In this document: positions 24,075 to 37,040 of the stretch, one piece after another
Position numbering within the stretch: position 1 is the stretch's first letter
How the letters are laid out: every line of letters begins with the position of its first letter
Assembly: GCF_016801865.2 (NCBI RefSeq)
Contig: NC_068937.1
Span: 12,395,605-12,459,604 of the forward strand
DNA length: 64,000 nucleotides
Reading direction: 5' to 3'
Source: Culex pipiens pallens
Taxonomy: Eukaryota; Arthropoda; Insecta; Diptera; Culicidae
Notes under the pieces: model-generated
The model's input: only the letters and a program-made list of their open reading frames with translations
What the model was told of the DNA's origin: nothing
The model's database searches: none
Position numbers and translations under genes: made by a program

Positions 24075-26150
24075 ACGATTTCTTTTTGAGGTGTACACCA
24101 AATCATTTTTTAAGGTTTGTTAAATTTTTGTTTACAAATTTATTAAAATTCTTGTCAATTTTTGAGAAGCATACATCGAGCATAGATAAATCTTCAAAAC
24201 AAACCCCAAAAAATCGACATATTTTTTTAAATAATAAGACAAGTACAACATTTATTTCAAATGTTTACCCCTCGACTCTGGCCAACGTGGAGGAGGAGGC
24301 AATAAGAAACTATTTATTAAATTAATTTTTGAGCTTAAAGTTTCACAAATTGCTTTATTCATTCTTGCAGTTATATTAACGTCAAGATCTGTAGTCCCAA
24401 TTTACAAAATTTCTAAAATGCTCAAAATTACCATATTTGATCATCTCAATAAAAAAAAAAGTTTAAATCATCATTTACATGGCGAAATCCAGTCTGCAAT
24501 CCGCTGAATTCATCTTCTCTGATCGAAGCGCAACGAAAATGACTAAAATTAACTTTTTACAATGAATTAATAATTAAATTAATAATTAATAAATTAATAA
24601 TTTAGTTTTTTTTCAATTAATTTTTTATTTTTTTTACAAAACATTTTATTTTTTCCTCTTAGATTTTAGCAGTTTTCTGAAGAGACATAAACATTAACAT
24701 AGACATAAACTTGAAGTAAAATTATCATTCGCCTTATGCGAATTTGAGTTTCTTAAAACTGAAATATTAATAAATCTGGCCTTCTCAAATAAAAAAATAG
24801 CTGCAATATGTAGAATAATATTGAATTAGTTGTGTAAGGTTAACATCACGCAGTCAGACAAAATAGCATTTTTTTTATTTCAATAATTTTCAAATTTGCA
24901 AAAGGTTACAATATATTGAATCTATTCATACATTGATGTTTTTTCAGTGTTAATAAAATATTTGAGCTAAAACCAGCAAAAAATGAATTCAAAAACAGTC
25001 TCCAACCAATTAAACTAGTTTATATTTTTTTTCGAAAATAAATTAATTTTTAATAAGGTATAATTATTTCATAATTATAAATATTGCAGTTAACTTAAAA
25101 TGGATAAATCAAAAAATTTCATCGTGTATTTAACAGTTTTTCATAAATTTTTGTTAATTTTCAACTCTATAATCATATAATTTAGGTGTAAATTTGCAGT
25201 ATTATCTTAATTTATGTTAAAAAAATAGAATCACACAAACACATATTTAAGCACGGTGTTTGGAAAATTTGGGAAAATTATGCATATTTATTATTTATGT
25301 AAAAAAAAACTGTTTCATACAGATTTTTCAGAAAAAAGTGTAATTTTTCGTAAAAAAACTGTTGAATTTAAAATAGATGTTACCATAATTTTTGAATTGA
25401 AATTAAAATTGAAACTTTAATCCAAAATATGGAGAAAAAATACCTCTCACGGATGGACTTTTTTTAGAGGTCAGATAAATCATTTTTTATTTCTTGCTTT
25501 AAGGGCTTTTCAAAAACACTCAAAATGTAAAAAAATGGTTCATTGGACCTTTTCAAAAAATACTCCCGAAATGAACCTTCATCATTATTTTCACTTTTTG
25601 CACAGTTAAAAAAATATTTAAAATGTATTTTCATCAACAATTTTTCTTTCAAAAATTTAGAAAAAAAAATTGTTCAATTTTGAGCATCTTATTTAAAAAA
25701 ATTATATTGTGCAATAAGTGGTCCAGAATATAATAACATTAATTTCCATTTTCACTCAAATCACTTTTCGATTTGCTTCAAATTCTAAATCACAGTGTGA
25801 AAACTAGATGGAAAGTAATGTTTTCATTTGATTTTTTCTTTATTTTTCCATTAAGTTTCAAAAAACATGAAAAATCTACCTTTTAGATAAATAAAAGAAA
25901 AGGAATCTTATATCAGGGACTTATTAATATTTAAATAAATGTATTTTTTATCTAATTTGATGCAATCAAACTATACTTATTATTTTTTAAAATATTCAAT
26001 ATAAAATTTAAAAAATATCAAAATTAATTTGCAATTGAAAACATTTTTTTTGTTTAACCAATGCAACCATGCCACTTAGAGTTTTATTTGAAGTAAAAAA
26101 TAAAAATCTATTAATTTTAATAAATTTTTATTAATATTTTTCAGAAATAT
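24075..26150. other. Very AT-rich gene-free stretch
   Basis: Long A and T runs with short local repeats (for example 'ttaataattaaattaataatt' around 24570). I see no gene, RNA or complete element here. Confidence 0.4.
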
Positions 26151-26470
26151 CCCATTTTAAGAATAAGTTTATTGAATTTTTCCATTTTTATGAAAATTTG
26201 AGGATTAGTCGCTGAGATACCTGAGATTACCTTGGCAATGATGCAAATTAAGGAAAATGTAGTTTTTCTTAGTTTCTCCAAATTAGCATTTTGTTTTTAA
26301 CGTATCGGCAACAATCGGTCCGATTTTTAAGGTCTAAATAAAAAACGTCTATAAAATTTCCATTTTGTTGCCAAAAAAATATAAAAATATTCGAATCAAT
26401 ATCTTACATTTGAAAATTGTATTAAAACGCTTTATCGCAGAAATCTTAAATTTAATGAAATTTCAAATTA
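26150..26470. repeat. Degenerate foldback core fragment
   Basis: Contains 'gattagtcgctgagatacctgaga' and 'aacaatcggtccgatttttaaggtctaaataaaaaacgt', both variants of family A core phrases. There are no ends. Confidence 0.4.
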
Positions 26471-26744
26471 TTGCAGAGATGAACTGTTGACAATCCTCAG
26501 GCGATCTCCCATTCCCAACACCAACAGAGGATACCAATCATTACCAACCAGCAGATCAAGCATTAATTACCAATGGTTTTGGGCAACAATTTCCTAAAGC
26601 ATGTCTTATGATCTGAATTCCATGACAGGTGCTTAATAACACACATCAAAGGTGGCACACAACAATTTTTACGATCGGTTATTCACAGGAAAAAAAAAAT
26701 AAGAATATCACACTTTTTATGATTATTGACGACACTCTACTCAC

Positions 26745-26901
26745 CTAACTCTAATTTGGACTCTGCGCGCGCCGGCACCACACTGGCCAGCACCAGGTAG
26801 ACCGTCCATCCGGTCAGCAGTGCCGTCGCCGTGGCCGCTCGCGCCAACATCGGTTTCCACCGGTCATGGTCGGTCTTCCGCCTCCGGCCCTGCGTTCCCA
26901 T
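26745..26901 (-). CDS. First coding exon of an unidentified secreted or membrane protein
   Basis: Read on the minus strand from the ATG at 26901-26899, it gives 52 codons plus one base and ends at 26745, directly before a splice donor GTGAGT-like site (AG|GTGAG). Residues 1-17 are basic (GRRRK near 5-9). Residues 22-42 are hydrophobic (ATATALLTGWTVYLVLASVV), and an ARA|ES cleavage site follows at 44-48: a textbook signal peptide. A second Met at residue 18 would give a shorter, more usual signal sequence. An in-frame stop lies a little upstream (near 26964), so this is the first possible ATG. Third codon positions are strongly G/C, unlike all neighbouring DNA. I do not recognise the gene, and no further exon is identifiable at lower coordinates, so the following intron probably leaves the window or is very long. 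Confidence 0.68.
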
Positions 26902-27740
26902 GCCTGCGGCGGAGGGGGGCCAGCACCGGGCACCGGCGAACCGCTCAACGCGCACAACTCAAGGCTAAGGCCAAGCTTCTTCTTCTTCTTGTTGCTCTTC
27001 TTCTTGTTTTACTTGTGATGCACTTTTTGTTGTTGTTGTTTTCTACAATTCTCAACCCTCACGCCTCTCGAGGTTCTTCGGAGGACAGAACGGTCGACGT
27101 GACGTTCAACTTCCTTATTTTCTACACAGCTTCTTCGTTTTCTTCTTTTTGTTGCAACGCACCTGAGCTGACTGTGAAAAGATCATTAAATTACATTACA
27201 CACACGCGCACTTGCACCACCGTCGATTGCTTCCTTATTTGGAACACCCTATAACTCAGTCGAGTCGGGAGTTGCTGCACTTGACTTAATCGACACCACC
27301 GCGCTGATATGCGTTTTTATCATATATTTTTTTTATTTCGTACGGGGAATGACTTTCAATTTCCTTCGATTAAGCGATCCAAGGATCTTCGCGAGCGCTT
27401 CTTCCTTGAAAAACCCCCCTTCGATCATTCACGCACACACACAATCATACACACAAACTTGCACACTCTCAAACACACACACAGACTCAAACAGAAGTTT
27501 TCCTGGTTATCTTCGGGTCATATCGGGTTCTTAATGATGGCATGATGAACACAAGTCGTTGGCCACGGTTATCTTCCGGAGAGGATCACCTTGGTCAACC
27601 TTCTTCAGGTCGAGTTTAAAAGGTTCGCGAGCTAATCCATGTTCTGGCCGCGGGGAATTCCCCACGAACGAGTTCTGCACTTTTTTTTTAAGAGGGGTCC
27701 ATGTCCAATCTGGAAGATAGAGAGAAAAAAGAGGAAACAA
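26902..27740 (-). promoter_or_regulatory. Probable 5' untranslated and promoter region of the minus-strand gene
   Basis: Unique, relatively GC-rich sequence upstream of the coding exon, with CTT-rich (26978-27010) and CA-rich (27430-27485) runs common in insect 5' regions. On the minus strand a TATA-like word is followed by 'cgcatatcagcgc' around 27310-27335, but I cannot fix a start site. A minus-strand open frame at 27531-27740 has no known domain. Confidence 0.35.
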
Positions 27741-28330
27741 GACTGATTAGTATGACTGGTTGAATAGATTGTATCATAAATGTGAGCTGTATATCATATA
27801 AATTGCCTCAATTTAGGGGAAAATCCAAATTAAAGCAAGGATTAAGATAGTCACAGAGAATCTACACAGGAAAAAAAAAGTTAAATTTATTTCTAAAAAT
27901 ATGTAGATTGGCCGAATTAGATGTTTTTACTCTAATAATGTGATGATTAGTTTCCTAATTTTAATCTTTTAGGTGTTCTTAAAACTGCTGTCCCAATTCA
28001 AAACTTAGTCCCGATGCGTCCAGTTGACTCTATGTTTGGTTCCACTTTTTTACATAAATAGATTTAAAAATTTCACGTGGAGTTGAAATATCTTGCAATC
28101 TTGTGGAACACTGTGCCATGATATAAACATTTTTTGAAATTTTCCTAATAAAAATTAAAAAAAGAAACACAACCAATTTGCTGATGGTATTTTTTTGCTA
28201 AGCATTTTGCACAGGAAAATATTTATTCAAACAAAAATTGTTTCCACATAAATTCAACAAATTCTTTTAAAAAATGCGTTTTTCGAAAAAGTTAAAAATT
28301 TTGTTTCGAAACTAAAAAAAAAAAGATTTC
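27741..28330. other. AT-rich spacer
   Basis: No gene, RNA or repeat with supportable limits is visible. Confidence 0.35.
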
Positions 28331-28332
28331 TA

Positions 28333-28531
28333 CGCAGTTAAAAATTATGATAATATTACATCTGGGAAGGGAGAATATGTGTAATTTTACCTCTGATAAT
28401 GTGTAATTTTACCACTTTTCTGGTGTAATGTCACTTTTTTAGTCTAAATTGAGGTAAAATTACATCACAAAAGAGGTAATATTCAACCTTCCAAATTTAC
28501 ACCCTCAAAATTTACACAACTTTTTACTGTG
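28333..28531. mobile_element. TA-flanked miniature element
   Basis: Ends are CGCAGTTAAAAA at the left and TTTTTACTGTG at the right, which are imperfect inverted repeats, each next to TA (28331-28332 and 28532-28533). The interior repeats 'gtaattttac' words in both orientations. TA duplication is typical of Tc1/mariner-type miniature elements. Related fragments lie at 28625-28720, 38110-38240 and 38470-38750. Confidence 0.62.
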
Positions 28532-28624
28532 TATTTTTAGGAAAATTAACTAAAATTTTTTAAAGGTTCAAAATTATTTTACCAATAGTTTTTATCAGAT
28601 AAAATAATCACCACTTGGTTAATC

Positions 28625-28720
28625 ACAGTAAAAAAATGTGTAAATTTGGAAGGTGCAAAATAGGAAGGTTTGAAATTACCTCTTTTATGTAGTAATATTA
28701 TCTCAATTTAGTCTGAAAAA
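28625..28720. mobile_element. Partial copy of the TA-flanked miniature element
   Basis: Begins CACAGTAAAAAAATGTGTAA and continues 'atttggaaggt', 'gaaattacctctttta' and 'tctcaatttagtct', the same order as the reverse complement of 28333-28531. It diverges near 28720. Confidence 0.55.
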
Positions 28721-29097
28721 GCAGCATAACAACAGAATATTGGTATTTTTACACATTTTTAAGAGGAAAAATGACTCTTTTTTCTGACGAGGGATATGCA
28801 CATGCTTTTGTATGTGATTTTTCCATCGGATTTTTTGCTGTGAACCAAGTCGGCTGAAATTTGGAATGATGAAATTATGTCTTTTTTTCAAGGAAATTAT
28901 CGCCAAATTATCATACCCCAGGTCAGTTCTAGACTAAATTCCGCTAAATTTATTTTAGGAGCAAATGAAAATGTAAATTTTACTACCCTTAATAGTGATT
29001 AAAAAAATATTTTTAAATGTGAGTTAATGTCAAAATTTACTAAACCCCTCAAGAAACTCTGTACATATATGTTTAAGCGATTTTGCCTGTTTTTTCA

Positions 29098-30080
29098 CAA
29101 GGTTGTTAACGATCGGGACGATAACGATAATCTATCGTTATCGTTATTACGATAATTCTATCGGCGATAATTTTATCTCACGATACCGGAAGATAACTTA
29201 TTTTTAATATATTTCTAAAATTGACTATAATCAACAAAATTGTATTGAAGTTTCAAGCTTCCTCTCAGTAAATATTTTTTTGATAATATGGTACAAATAC
29301 TAAAAAAAATCACAAAGTACCGTATTTTTTTTAAATACTCAATTTTTTATAATTTGCATTTAAACTGTTGTAAAGTTTTTTGAATGATATACTTAAATTT
29401 TCACAAAATAGCGTATTTTCTCGAAAATACTAAAAAAATATTGCATGTATTTTAACGGTTTTAGAGTTTTTTTTTTTTTGAATGAGATACTCAAATTTTC
29501 ACAAAAAAAACCGCATTTTCTCGAAAATTCTAATTTTTTATGATTTGCAATATTATTATCAAACGATTTGAAATTTTGCATTTATTTTAACTGTTTTAGA
29601 ATTTTTTGAATGGAACAGCAGGTAAAATGTCGCTTCATTTGATACCCATATTGCAAATCCTAGAACATTTTAGTACTTCCCAAAAAATACGGTAAATTGT
29701 GAAAATTTGAGTATTTTTTTCAGAAAACTCTTAAACAGAGAAAATTCATGCAAAATTTCAAATCGTTTGATACCAATATTGCGAATTATAAACATTTGAG
29801 TATTTTCGAGAAAATACGTTATTTTGTGTTTTTTTTTAGTATTTATACTTACCATATTAACAAAAAATATTTACTTAGAGGAAGCTTGAAAATTCAACAT
29901 AATTTGGTTGGTTTTAGTCAATTTTAGAAATATATTAAATATAAGTTATCGTCCGTTATCGTCGATAAAATTATCGCCGATAGAATTATCGGAATAACGA
30001 TAACGATAGATTATCGTTATCATCCCGACGATGACGATAACCATTATCGTTATCGATAATTCTATCGATTAACAACCTTG
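29098..30080. mobile_element. Foldback element with CGATAACGATAA-rich arms
   Basis: Ends CAAGGTTGTTAACGAT and ATCGATTAACAACCTTG are inverted. Near both ends are runs of CGATAA/TTATCG words (29108-29190 and 29945-30065), and the arms keep pairing inward ('gaagtttcaagcttcctct' near 29248 faces 'gaggaagcttgaaaattc' near 29878) to a centre near 29620. Flanks are T-rich (TTTTTTCA and GTTTTTTT), so a target duplication cannot be proved. No protein is encoded. Confidence 0.72.
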
Positions 30081-30616
30081 GTTTTTTTGTATTCTTTTCC
30101 AAATATAACTAAAAGCTATTAAATTTAATATGTCATAAATATATAGGTTCATAGGGGAACGGCTTCTGATTCCAGCGTGCCTCTAATCAGCACTTTGACA
30201 TTCAATTACAGCTCATAAAAAGCGTTTTCAACTGAAATCGAGTGATTAATAGGTCAATAGGAAGTGTGCAAGCAAGTTTCTATCAATATTTTTACAAAAT
30301 AAGTTGCTTAAATAGTGAAAATCAGCAAATTGGATGGAGTTAGGAGCAAGTGCTTAACCTGCCAAACATACGAGAATTTTCCCTATATATTTTTTTAAAC
30401 AATTGTAAAAAAATGCATTTTTTGCATAACATTTTATTCTTTTGCTGTTAAATTTTTTGGCACTTTCATTTCTAGCCGAATGTTAGCAGAATGTCATTAC
30501 TTTTTAATGTTTTGACATTGCCAATTAATCCAAGAATTGCTCTCAGCGTTTTTAGCTAAATGCTATTATAAAATTTACAAAACAATAAACATTGTATTTC
30601 TTTAAAATAAATAAAT

Positions 30617-30938
30617 CAGTCCAGACTCAATTATCCAAATGCTTCCAATTTTTTTTTCGTTGTCTTATTTTTGATTGTCGAGCTTAAGTATGGCCCCTAA
30701 ACTACGCTAAAGTAATTTAGAATTTTTAATCCAAGATGGCGGCCAAAATTGCGGAGATAAAATATTGAAAAAATGCATTTTCAATTTTAATAGGCAATCA
30801 ACTATTCCAATTTTACTAAAATGGGGTCGCTGAACATAAATTGTATGCTTAAAACAAGAAATTTAAAATAAACACAAACAAATTCTGGTTTGATTATCCG
30901 ATTTCCAAACAAACCTTTGGATAATCCAGTCTGGACTG
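30617..30938. mobile_element. Pogo-like miniature element, complete copy
   Basis: The left end CAGTCCAGACTCAATTATCC and the right end, the reverse complement of CAGTCCAGACTGGATTATCC, match over 20 bases with two differences. TA follows the right end (30939-30940); the left flank reads AT, so one side has mutated. The interior 'ccaagatggcggcc' and 'tcgagcttaagta' are shared with the truncated copies at 12488 and 16656. The CAGT...TTATCC terminus with TA target indicates the pogo branch of Tc1/mariner. Confidence 0.75.
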
Positions 30939-30940
30939 TA

Positions 30941-32076
30941 ATCTGTTTGAAAAAACTAGCATGGAAATAAAATATAATAAAGAAATAATTGAATTATTTT
31001 TTATTGGATTGACAAAATTCATTGGTATTAAAAGCCTTTTTTAAATAATATTTTACAGCTCAAAATAAAAATTGGAAAAATCCAGCAAAAACCTAGCTAA
31101 AGAAGTGCAAACCAGAATTCACCAAAGATATCTACTTCGAACTCTCTTCCCAACTCCTTCGCTGACCCACTCGACTAAACTCCAAAACTACTTCAAGATC
31201 CAACTCTGAAGCCGAGGTGGCTCCGTTTCTCGGGGGCATCGCGATAATATTTGTTTTATTGTTGTTATTGCTGTTCCCTCGTCAGTTCATTTCGCCGAAA
31301 CCGGTTTCATCCTTTGACTCGCACGCTTTGCTCTACACCTCCCGAAAGTGGTGTTGTTATTTATTTTATCTCTTCTCGACGTTTCTCGGACTCTCGTCGA
31401 ATCCCCTTTCGTTTCAACCGGTGTTTGTGAAACTTGGCCACGACGAGATGACGATTTCGACTGTGCCGAGCAGTTTCATCATCGGACGAAATTTACATCT
31501 GTGGTTCAAAAATTAAATATATTCCAGCGATAATTTCCTGTCTCCCCCCCACTTGACAAACTTCCGAAAATCGTTACATTTTACGAGACCAAATCCCCGA
31601 TGTCGTGTCGTGTGTCGCAAAACTTTCACTCGTAAAGAAGCCCGATTCGGAGTCGATTGATAAATAAAAAGTTACGCACGATCGGAAGGGATCGATCGAA
31701 CCGATCGTGACTCGTTTGCCCTTTTGCCATAACGATCGGATGCCGCTGATTGGAAGTTGATTGTGTATCGTTGAACGAATCGTTTGTTTTGGAGCTCCCC
31801 CTCACCCTCTGGATTTCGTTTGACGAAAATGTCGAGGTTGAGCGGTGAAATCGACGATCGGTTTTGTTTCGGAGACTTTGTCAGAGGTTGCGACATCGAG
31901 TTGCGTTAGAAGAGCTTAAACTGTGTCTAATGGATTTTTCATAAAAGTTTTAAATTTCTTCTGCAAAATTCCTTAAAAATGTTTAATACAAGATTCTTTC
32001 CGATTACTTTATTTATTTATTGTTATCATCATTGCTCCAATACTAAATTTTCCACAAAATACGGTATTTTTACAAA
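30941..32076. other. Unique sequence, mixed-composition island at 31130-31900
   Basis: Unrepeated and less AT-rich than its surroundings. A plus-strand open frame at 31217-31516 starts at GTG, not ATG, and has no recognisable domain. Possible regulatory or untranslated sequence; no gene is called. Confidence 0.3.
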
Positions 32077-33000
32077 TACCGTAAAACGGGGTAACTTTGA
32101 TAGCCTTAGATAGGTTTGCGATTTTTCCGCAAAATGAAGAGTACAATTAAAATACGTACGGAATTGTTTAGATTCATACTGACCGTGGTAGAGAAGTGTT
32201 CAAAGTACCTCAAAAATAACTTTTCATAAAATTTTGAAAAGTTTAAAAAGTTAGTTAACTATAGTTAAGAAAATGGTGATGAAAGTCATTATTTTAAACT
32301 TCTCAGAGTGTCATGATTTTCTCAATGAAGATGATTTTGAATCGGAAAACAGAATGCATTTTTCGGATTCTATGGACAGCTTTCCACTAGGAGAAGGTTA
32401 AATAAGTTTGTAAATAGTATATAATATGTGTTTTTGAAACTCAATTTAAAAAAATCTCCAAATTTATACGTAATTTCAGTTGAACGAATTTCATGTACAG
32501 TAAGAAAACTGGTGATTCGTGCTTCGAATTCAGCATAAAATGCAAAATAAATCGATAATTTTATTTAAAAAAAAACTAGTTTTAACAAATTTCATGCAAA
32601 ATTCCGACTTTTTAACAATTTTTCCTAAAATTTATATGTATTTTATTAAAAAGCTTATAAACTTAGTTAACTAAATATGAACATTGATTTTTTCTTAAAA
32701 ACTATATCAGCTACTTTAGTGATGGTACATTTAACGAACAAATAAAGTTTGAACATCTTAAATATGATTTTAAGAAGAAAAACTATGACTATCAAAGTCA
32801 CCCCGGAATTTAAACTAAGAATTTTTAACGTAACTATTTTTCTAAACACTATTGAATTTTTCTCCAAAATAGTGCATGGACTTTGTGTGGCCTACCCCAG
32901 TACATGTTTTAAAAATAATAATCTTGAGAAAACCCTTATCTGTTGAAAAATATTCCAAAAACAAATTGAAATCCTATCAAAGTCACCCTGGTTTACGATA
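32077..33000. mobile_element. Element with ACCGTAAAACGGGGT-type inverted ends
   Basis: The left end TACCGTAAAACGGGGTAACT continues 'ttgatag'. The right end is 'ctatcaaagtcaccctggtttacgata', an inverted match of about 25 bases with four or five differences. An extra internal copy of the right-end phrase lies near 32790 ('actatcaaagtcaccccgg'), suggesting a duplicated or nested end. No transposase frame is visible and the target duplication is uncertain (TA at both ends). Confidence 0.6.
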
Positions 33001-34010
33001 CACAAGTTTGCATATGTTCAATCTGAAATATAGAATTCTGAAATTACTATTTTTTCAACATAAGAGATTTTTGTTTAACAGTTTCACCAATTTCACAAAA
33101 TACAGTTTTTTCACAAATTTGAGTGTTTTACTGAAATTCGTTTGCTATACATATTGCTTGTTCTTAAAATTTAGGTATTTTTACTAAAAAAAAACACAGA
33201 AATTGCAAAGGCAAAGGATTATCAAAATAAACAAAAAATGAAAAAATGCAGTTTGTAAAGCTCTGGTTTGAATATTTATAAAATAAGGCTTGAAATTTCA
33301 TTGTGTATAAAGATTTCCATCTACTATTAAAAAATGTCGATGGTAAATCGAGAAACTACGATCAAAATTTGAAATAGCAATTAAAATATGTAATCAGAAA
33401 ATTTAAAAAAAAAACGAAATTCCATAATAATTAAAAAAACGGAAAAAGGAAAAAAGTACTTTTCAATCTAAAATTTTCAAAAAAAAATTCTAAAAAAATC
33501 AAAATTATTTTTTTTTGTGTAAAAGATAAAAAAATCTGAAAATTATAAAAAAAATAATTTCAGATTCGCAAAAACATATTTTTTGTTTGAATTATTGTTA
33601 TTTAAAATTTGTATTATAATTCAAACTTTTTTTAATACTTTGCTTGCTGAATTTTTAATTTTAAATTTTTCAAATTTTAAAATCCGTTCATTACGATCGA
33701 GAAAATTGTTAGTTGTTGGAAAATTACGATCAAAATTTTACTAACGAGTGCGATAATCATCACGATATTTTGTACAGTTCTTCATGACATGCAAATGTTT
33801 TGGAAATGTTTTTACATTGTTAAGCATTACATCGAAATTATAAGTTTTAAATTATACATACAATTTGATTTCATGGATTTTGAATTTTTCGAGACTTTAT
33901 TGTCAAATCCTGTTATTTTCATTGTTGGATAAAATTTACTTTAATTATAATTCTCGACCTCTTTCTTCCATTTTTTTCACTTTCAAGTACTTAAACAAAT
34001 TCCAACAAGA
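33001..34010. other. AT-rich gene-free stretch
   Basis: Poly-A and poly-T rich, with no element ends or gene that I can support. Confidence 0.4.
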
Positions 34011-35260
34011 ATCTTGTCACTGCTCTGCCAGACACAATTCCACCTGTTCCACCTGTTGAAGCTTGATGCGGTGGTTCCCTTCCTAGCAAAGTCCCGCTAT
34101 TCTGAGCCAGGTGACATTTGCACGGTGCCATTTAAGTGTTCACTCTCCTCTTCACTCTTCCTTCTTCCCTGCTTTTTTTCTGTCTATTACCTGCCCATCA
34201 GTCACCTGGGCACACACGCACACAACTCGACAGAGGCAATAAACCTGAAAAATTAAGCTTGCCCTTTGGCTGCCATCAGCTGCCAGCCAGAGTAATTTGT
34301 TCTATTTTGCTGTGCTGTGTGTATTTATTTCCCTTTTTACCTCTCTCACTCACTCACTCAAAGCATAACTTCGTAGCATAACTAATGGGAGAGGCAAAAC
34401 CCCCCCTCCCCCTCCTCTCCTCGCACTCACACCCAAAGCGAACTTTCTCCTTTGACCTTCACGTGTTTCGTTCAACGTGGTGAGCACTAAAACTCTTTTT
34501 TTTTAGTTTCGTTCGTTACGTGGAAGAGGAAGAGAAATTCCGGCCCGAGTGCCATCCAGAACTAATCAAACACGCTCACTCCACTCTCGTGGTGAGGAGT
34601 GAGTGAAAAAAAAACACCATCAAAATGTGAGAGGAAAGAAGGTGTGAATTAAAATTCGGAAAAGATCATTTCGTAGAAAAACATAAACATAAAAAATACT
34701 GTTGTTGCTGATGCTGTGATGCTGTTGTCATTGTGGCCAAATGAGAGGAAATGAGAGAGTTGTAGGACTTTCCTGGAAATGTGGAATTGTGTGTGCCGGG
34801 GGTTGACCTGGATGAGAACTTGGGCAGTGGAAAAAGACTGCGATGAGTGACAAGTGAGGAACGTTTTGCGAACTGTTAGTGAATTAAAAAAGGGACGGTA
34901 TGAATAATAAGTTTGAAAAAAGTAGAATTTTGGAAGGTTGAAAATTTGATTGGTTGAATATTAATTGTTTTATGAGCAATTTTACCTTAAAAATTAGAAA
35001 AAATGTAAACCTGATGAAAATCTACCAGAAACCGTTAAAATCTTTCATCTTTTATTGGCACAGAATCTGTCACCATTCCCTAATGAATATTAACTTTTTT
35101 TTGTTTGTGTAACTAAACAAATTGAAACTGCAAATTCAATCCATAGTAGCATAATAAATGTTGAGAATCACGAAAAGACGATGAAATTTATTCAAAGGTT
35201 GGAGATTAAATTGTTCATCAAAATAATGCATTTAATACAAAGAGATTGGTGGAGAAACTT
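34011..35260. other. Unique island with CT and CACTCA runs
   Basis: 34010-34880 is mixed in composition with pyrimidine-rich patches (34135-34190, 34400-34430) and (CTCA)n at 34343-34362. 'cactccactctcgtggtgaggagtgagtg' (34577-34605) forms a small hairpin. No supported gene. Confidence 0.35.
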
Positions 35261-35268
35261 TCAGGGTA

Positions 35269-35378
35269 CACAGACAAAAATGGTAATATTCATCAAAAAA
35301 CGATGAAAGATTTTATGGCAATAAATTGTGTAATATTACATTAGGAATTAATGAATATTCATCAGTTTAATGTCTGTG
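35269..35378. mobile_element. Tiny TA-flanked inverted-repeat element (110 bp)
   Basis: Ends CACAGACA and TGTCTGTG are perfectly inverted, each next to TA (35267-35268 and 35379-35380). The inner words 'ggtaatattcatc' and 'gatgaatattcatc' are also inverted. The layout matches the 28333-28531 family, but the end sequence differs. Confidence 0.68.
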
Positions 35379-35380
35379 TA

Positions 35381-37040
35381 CATAATGATTTACAAAAATG
35401 AAAAATTTAATAATTTTAAATAAAGACAAAAAAATTGATAAATGGGAGTCTTTTAGAATTTTATGATTTTCTCAATGCAAATGAGTTCGAAAATATCGAC
35501 TTAATACATATAAAATTAATTTTCAAGTTACATGTGTTATTCAATACAGGCAATTCCAGTACAAAAAGGAATCTTCAAAAATGTGGAAAAATGTTGATTC
35601 ATTCTCCAAAATTGGTTTGGACGATAAGGCTAGAATAAATATTATTTATATTGTTTGTTCCTTTGGCTCTAGATAGGCATAAAAAAATCTAATTTCTAGC
35701 CTAATTTTCATTTAATTTTTTTCTTAACCAAAAGTTTTACTAAATGCCTAACATAACTATAACAATCATGCTGCAGTATTTTTTTTAATGTCAATAAATT
35801 CATGAAAACATTGTTTTTCTTAAGTGATTGAAAATTCACAATACTTTTTTTCAATGTTATTTTTGCCCTCTAATTTTTGTGAACAAATTTTGAGGAGAAA
35901 AACCTTAACAAACATTTAAATGGTTTAATATCAAAATATATTTTGATGTAAAAAAGCAGCAAAGTAATAAACTTGTATTTGCTAAAATGCTAAACCTAAA
36001 TTTTTTTTATAAATGATTTAATGTGTTTTATTGCGTGTTTTAAAAGTAAGTTAACCCTGAAATGTAAAAAAAAAATCCTAAACTTTATATATTTATTGTT
36101 TTTTTTTTAGTTTCATTTTTAGTATTTTAATATGCCTTTTTTTATTGTTTATTTAAAGTTTGTTTCTGATATTATTTGGCTAATTCTACACACAAATGAT
36201 GAAGCATTCGGAAATATTTTTTGTGTGTTCCTTCTCCTATCATTAGCTTTAGTTTTATTTTTAGTTTTTTCTTGTTTTTAAATCACTTTTACAATTTTTT
36301 GCTTTTTTTACATTTTCTGCTATTCTACTGTCATTTAAATTGTAGAAAAAATGCGTAAAGGCATAGTCTGGGAAATAACAAAAAATATAACATACTTATT
36401 TATGCATAACCCATTTACATTTACAAATACAAATACAAATACAAATTTAAAAAAAACATTGGCAAAATCGCACAAGTCAAACTTCCATCTCATTACATTA
36501 TTTTTTGGTGAATTTCAGACAAACATTAAACCAGAAATTTTCGATTCAAGCATTAAAAGCAAATGGTCCATTTTACACTTTAAATCTTTGTAAAAATACA
36601 AAGACTTTCAAAGCCACCTGGAATTTTGAAAGCATTGAAAAAATAACTATTTTGAGGCCAGATTGAATATGGACAGAATGTGGCCTAGCCAAGACATTTT
36701 TATAAATATAAACAAATTGAATGTAAATAGGAATCAATCCTGCCGAATTTACAAGAAATGCAGAAATCATGTGTATTATCTTGTATAGCGTATTAAAGAA
36801 TTTTGTAGAATCAGAATCAAGACATTTGCAAGTTTACAGACATTTAAAATATCCGATGAGTTCAGAACTAATCTATCAATAATGGTGTTTTCCACTTTTC
36901 TGAACATTTTTCTGTAAACGATAACTAGAACTCATTTTTTTTTTAAATTTCAGATCCCAATTTCTCTTCCTTTTAGTGGCAATCCCTAATATACATTTTT
37001 TTTTTAATTTTTTAAGCATGAACAATCGCCAAACTGAAGT
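35381..37040. other. AT-rich gene-free stretch
   Basis: Includes a short (ACAAAT)n run at 36420-36445. No gene or complete element is supported. Confidence 0.35.

Noticed and set aside
31217..31516. 99-codon hydrophobic open frame resembling a membrane protein
   Set aside because: Begins at GTG, not ATG; no upstream ATG, no donor or acceptor pair, and pyrimidine-rich composition explains the hydrophobic residues.
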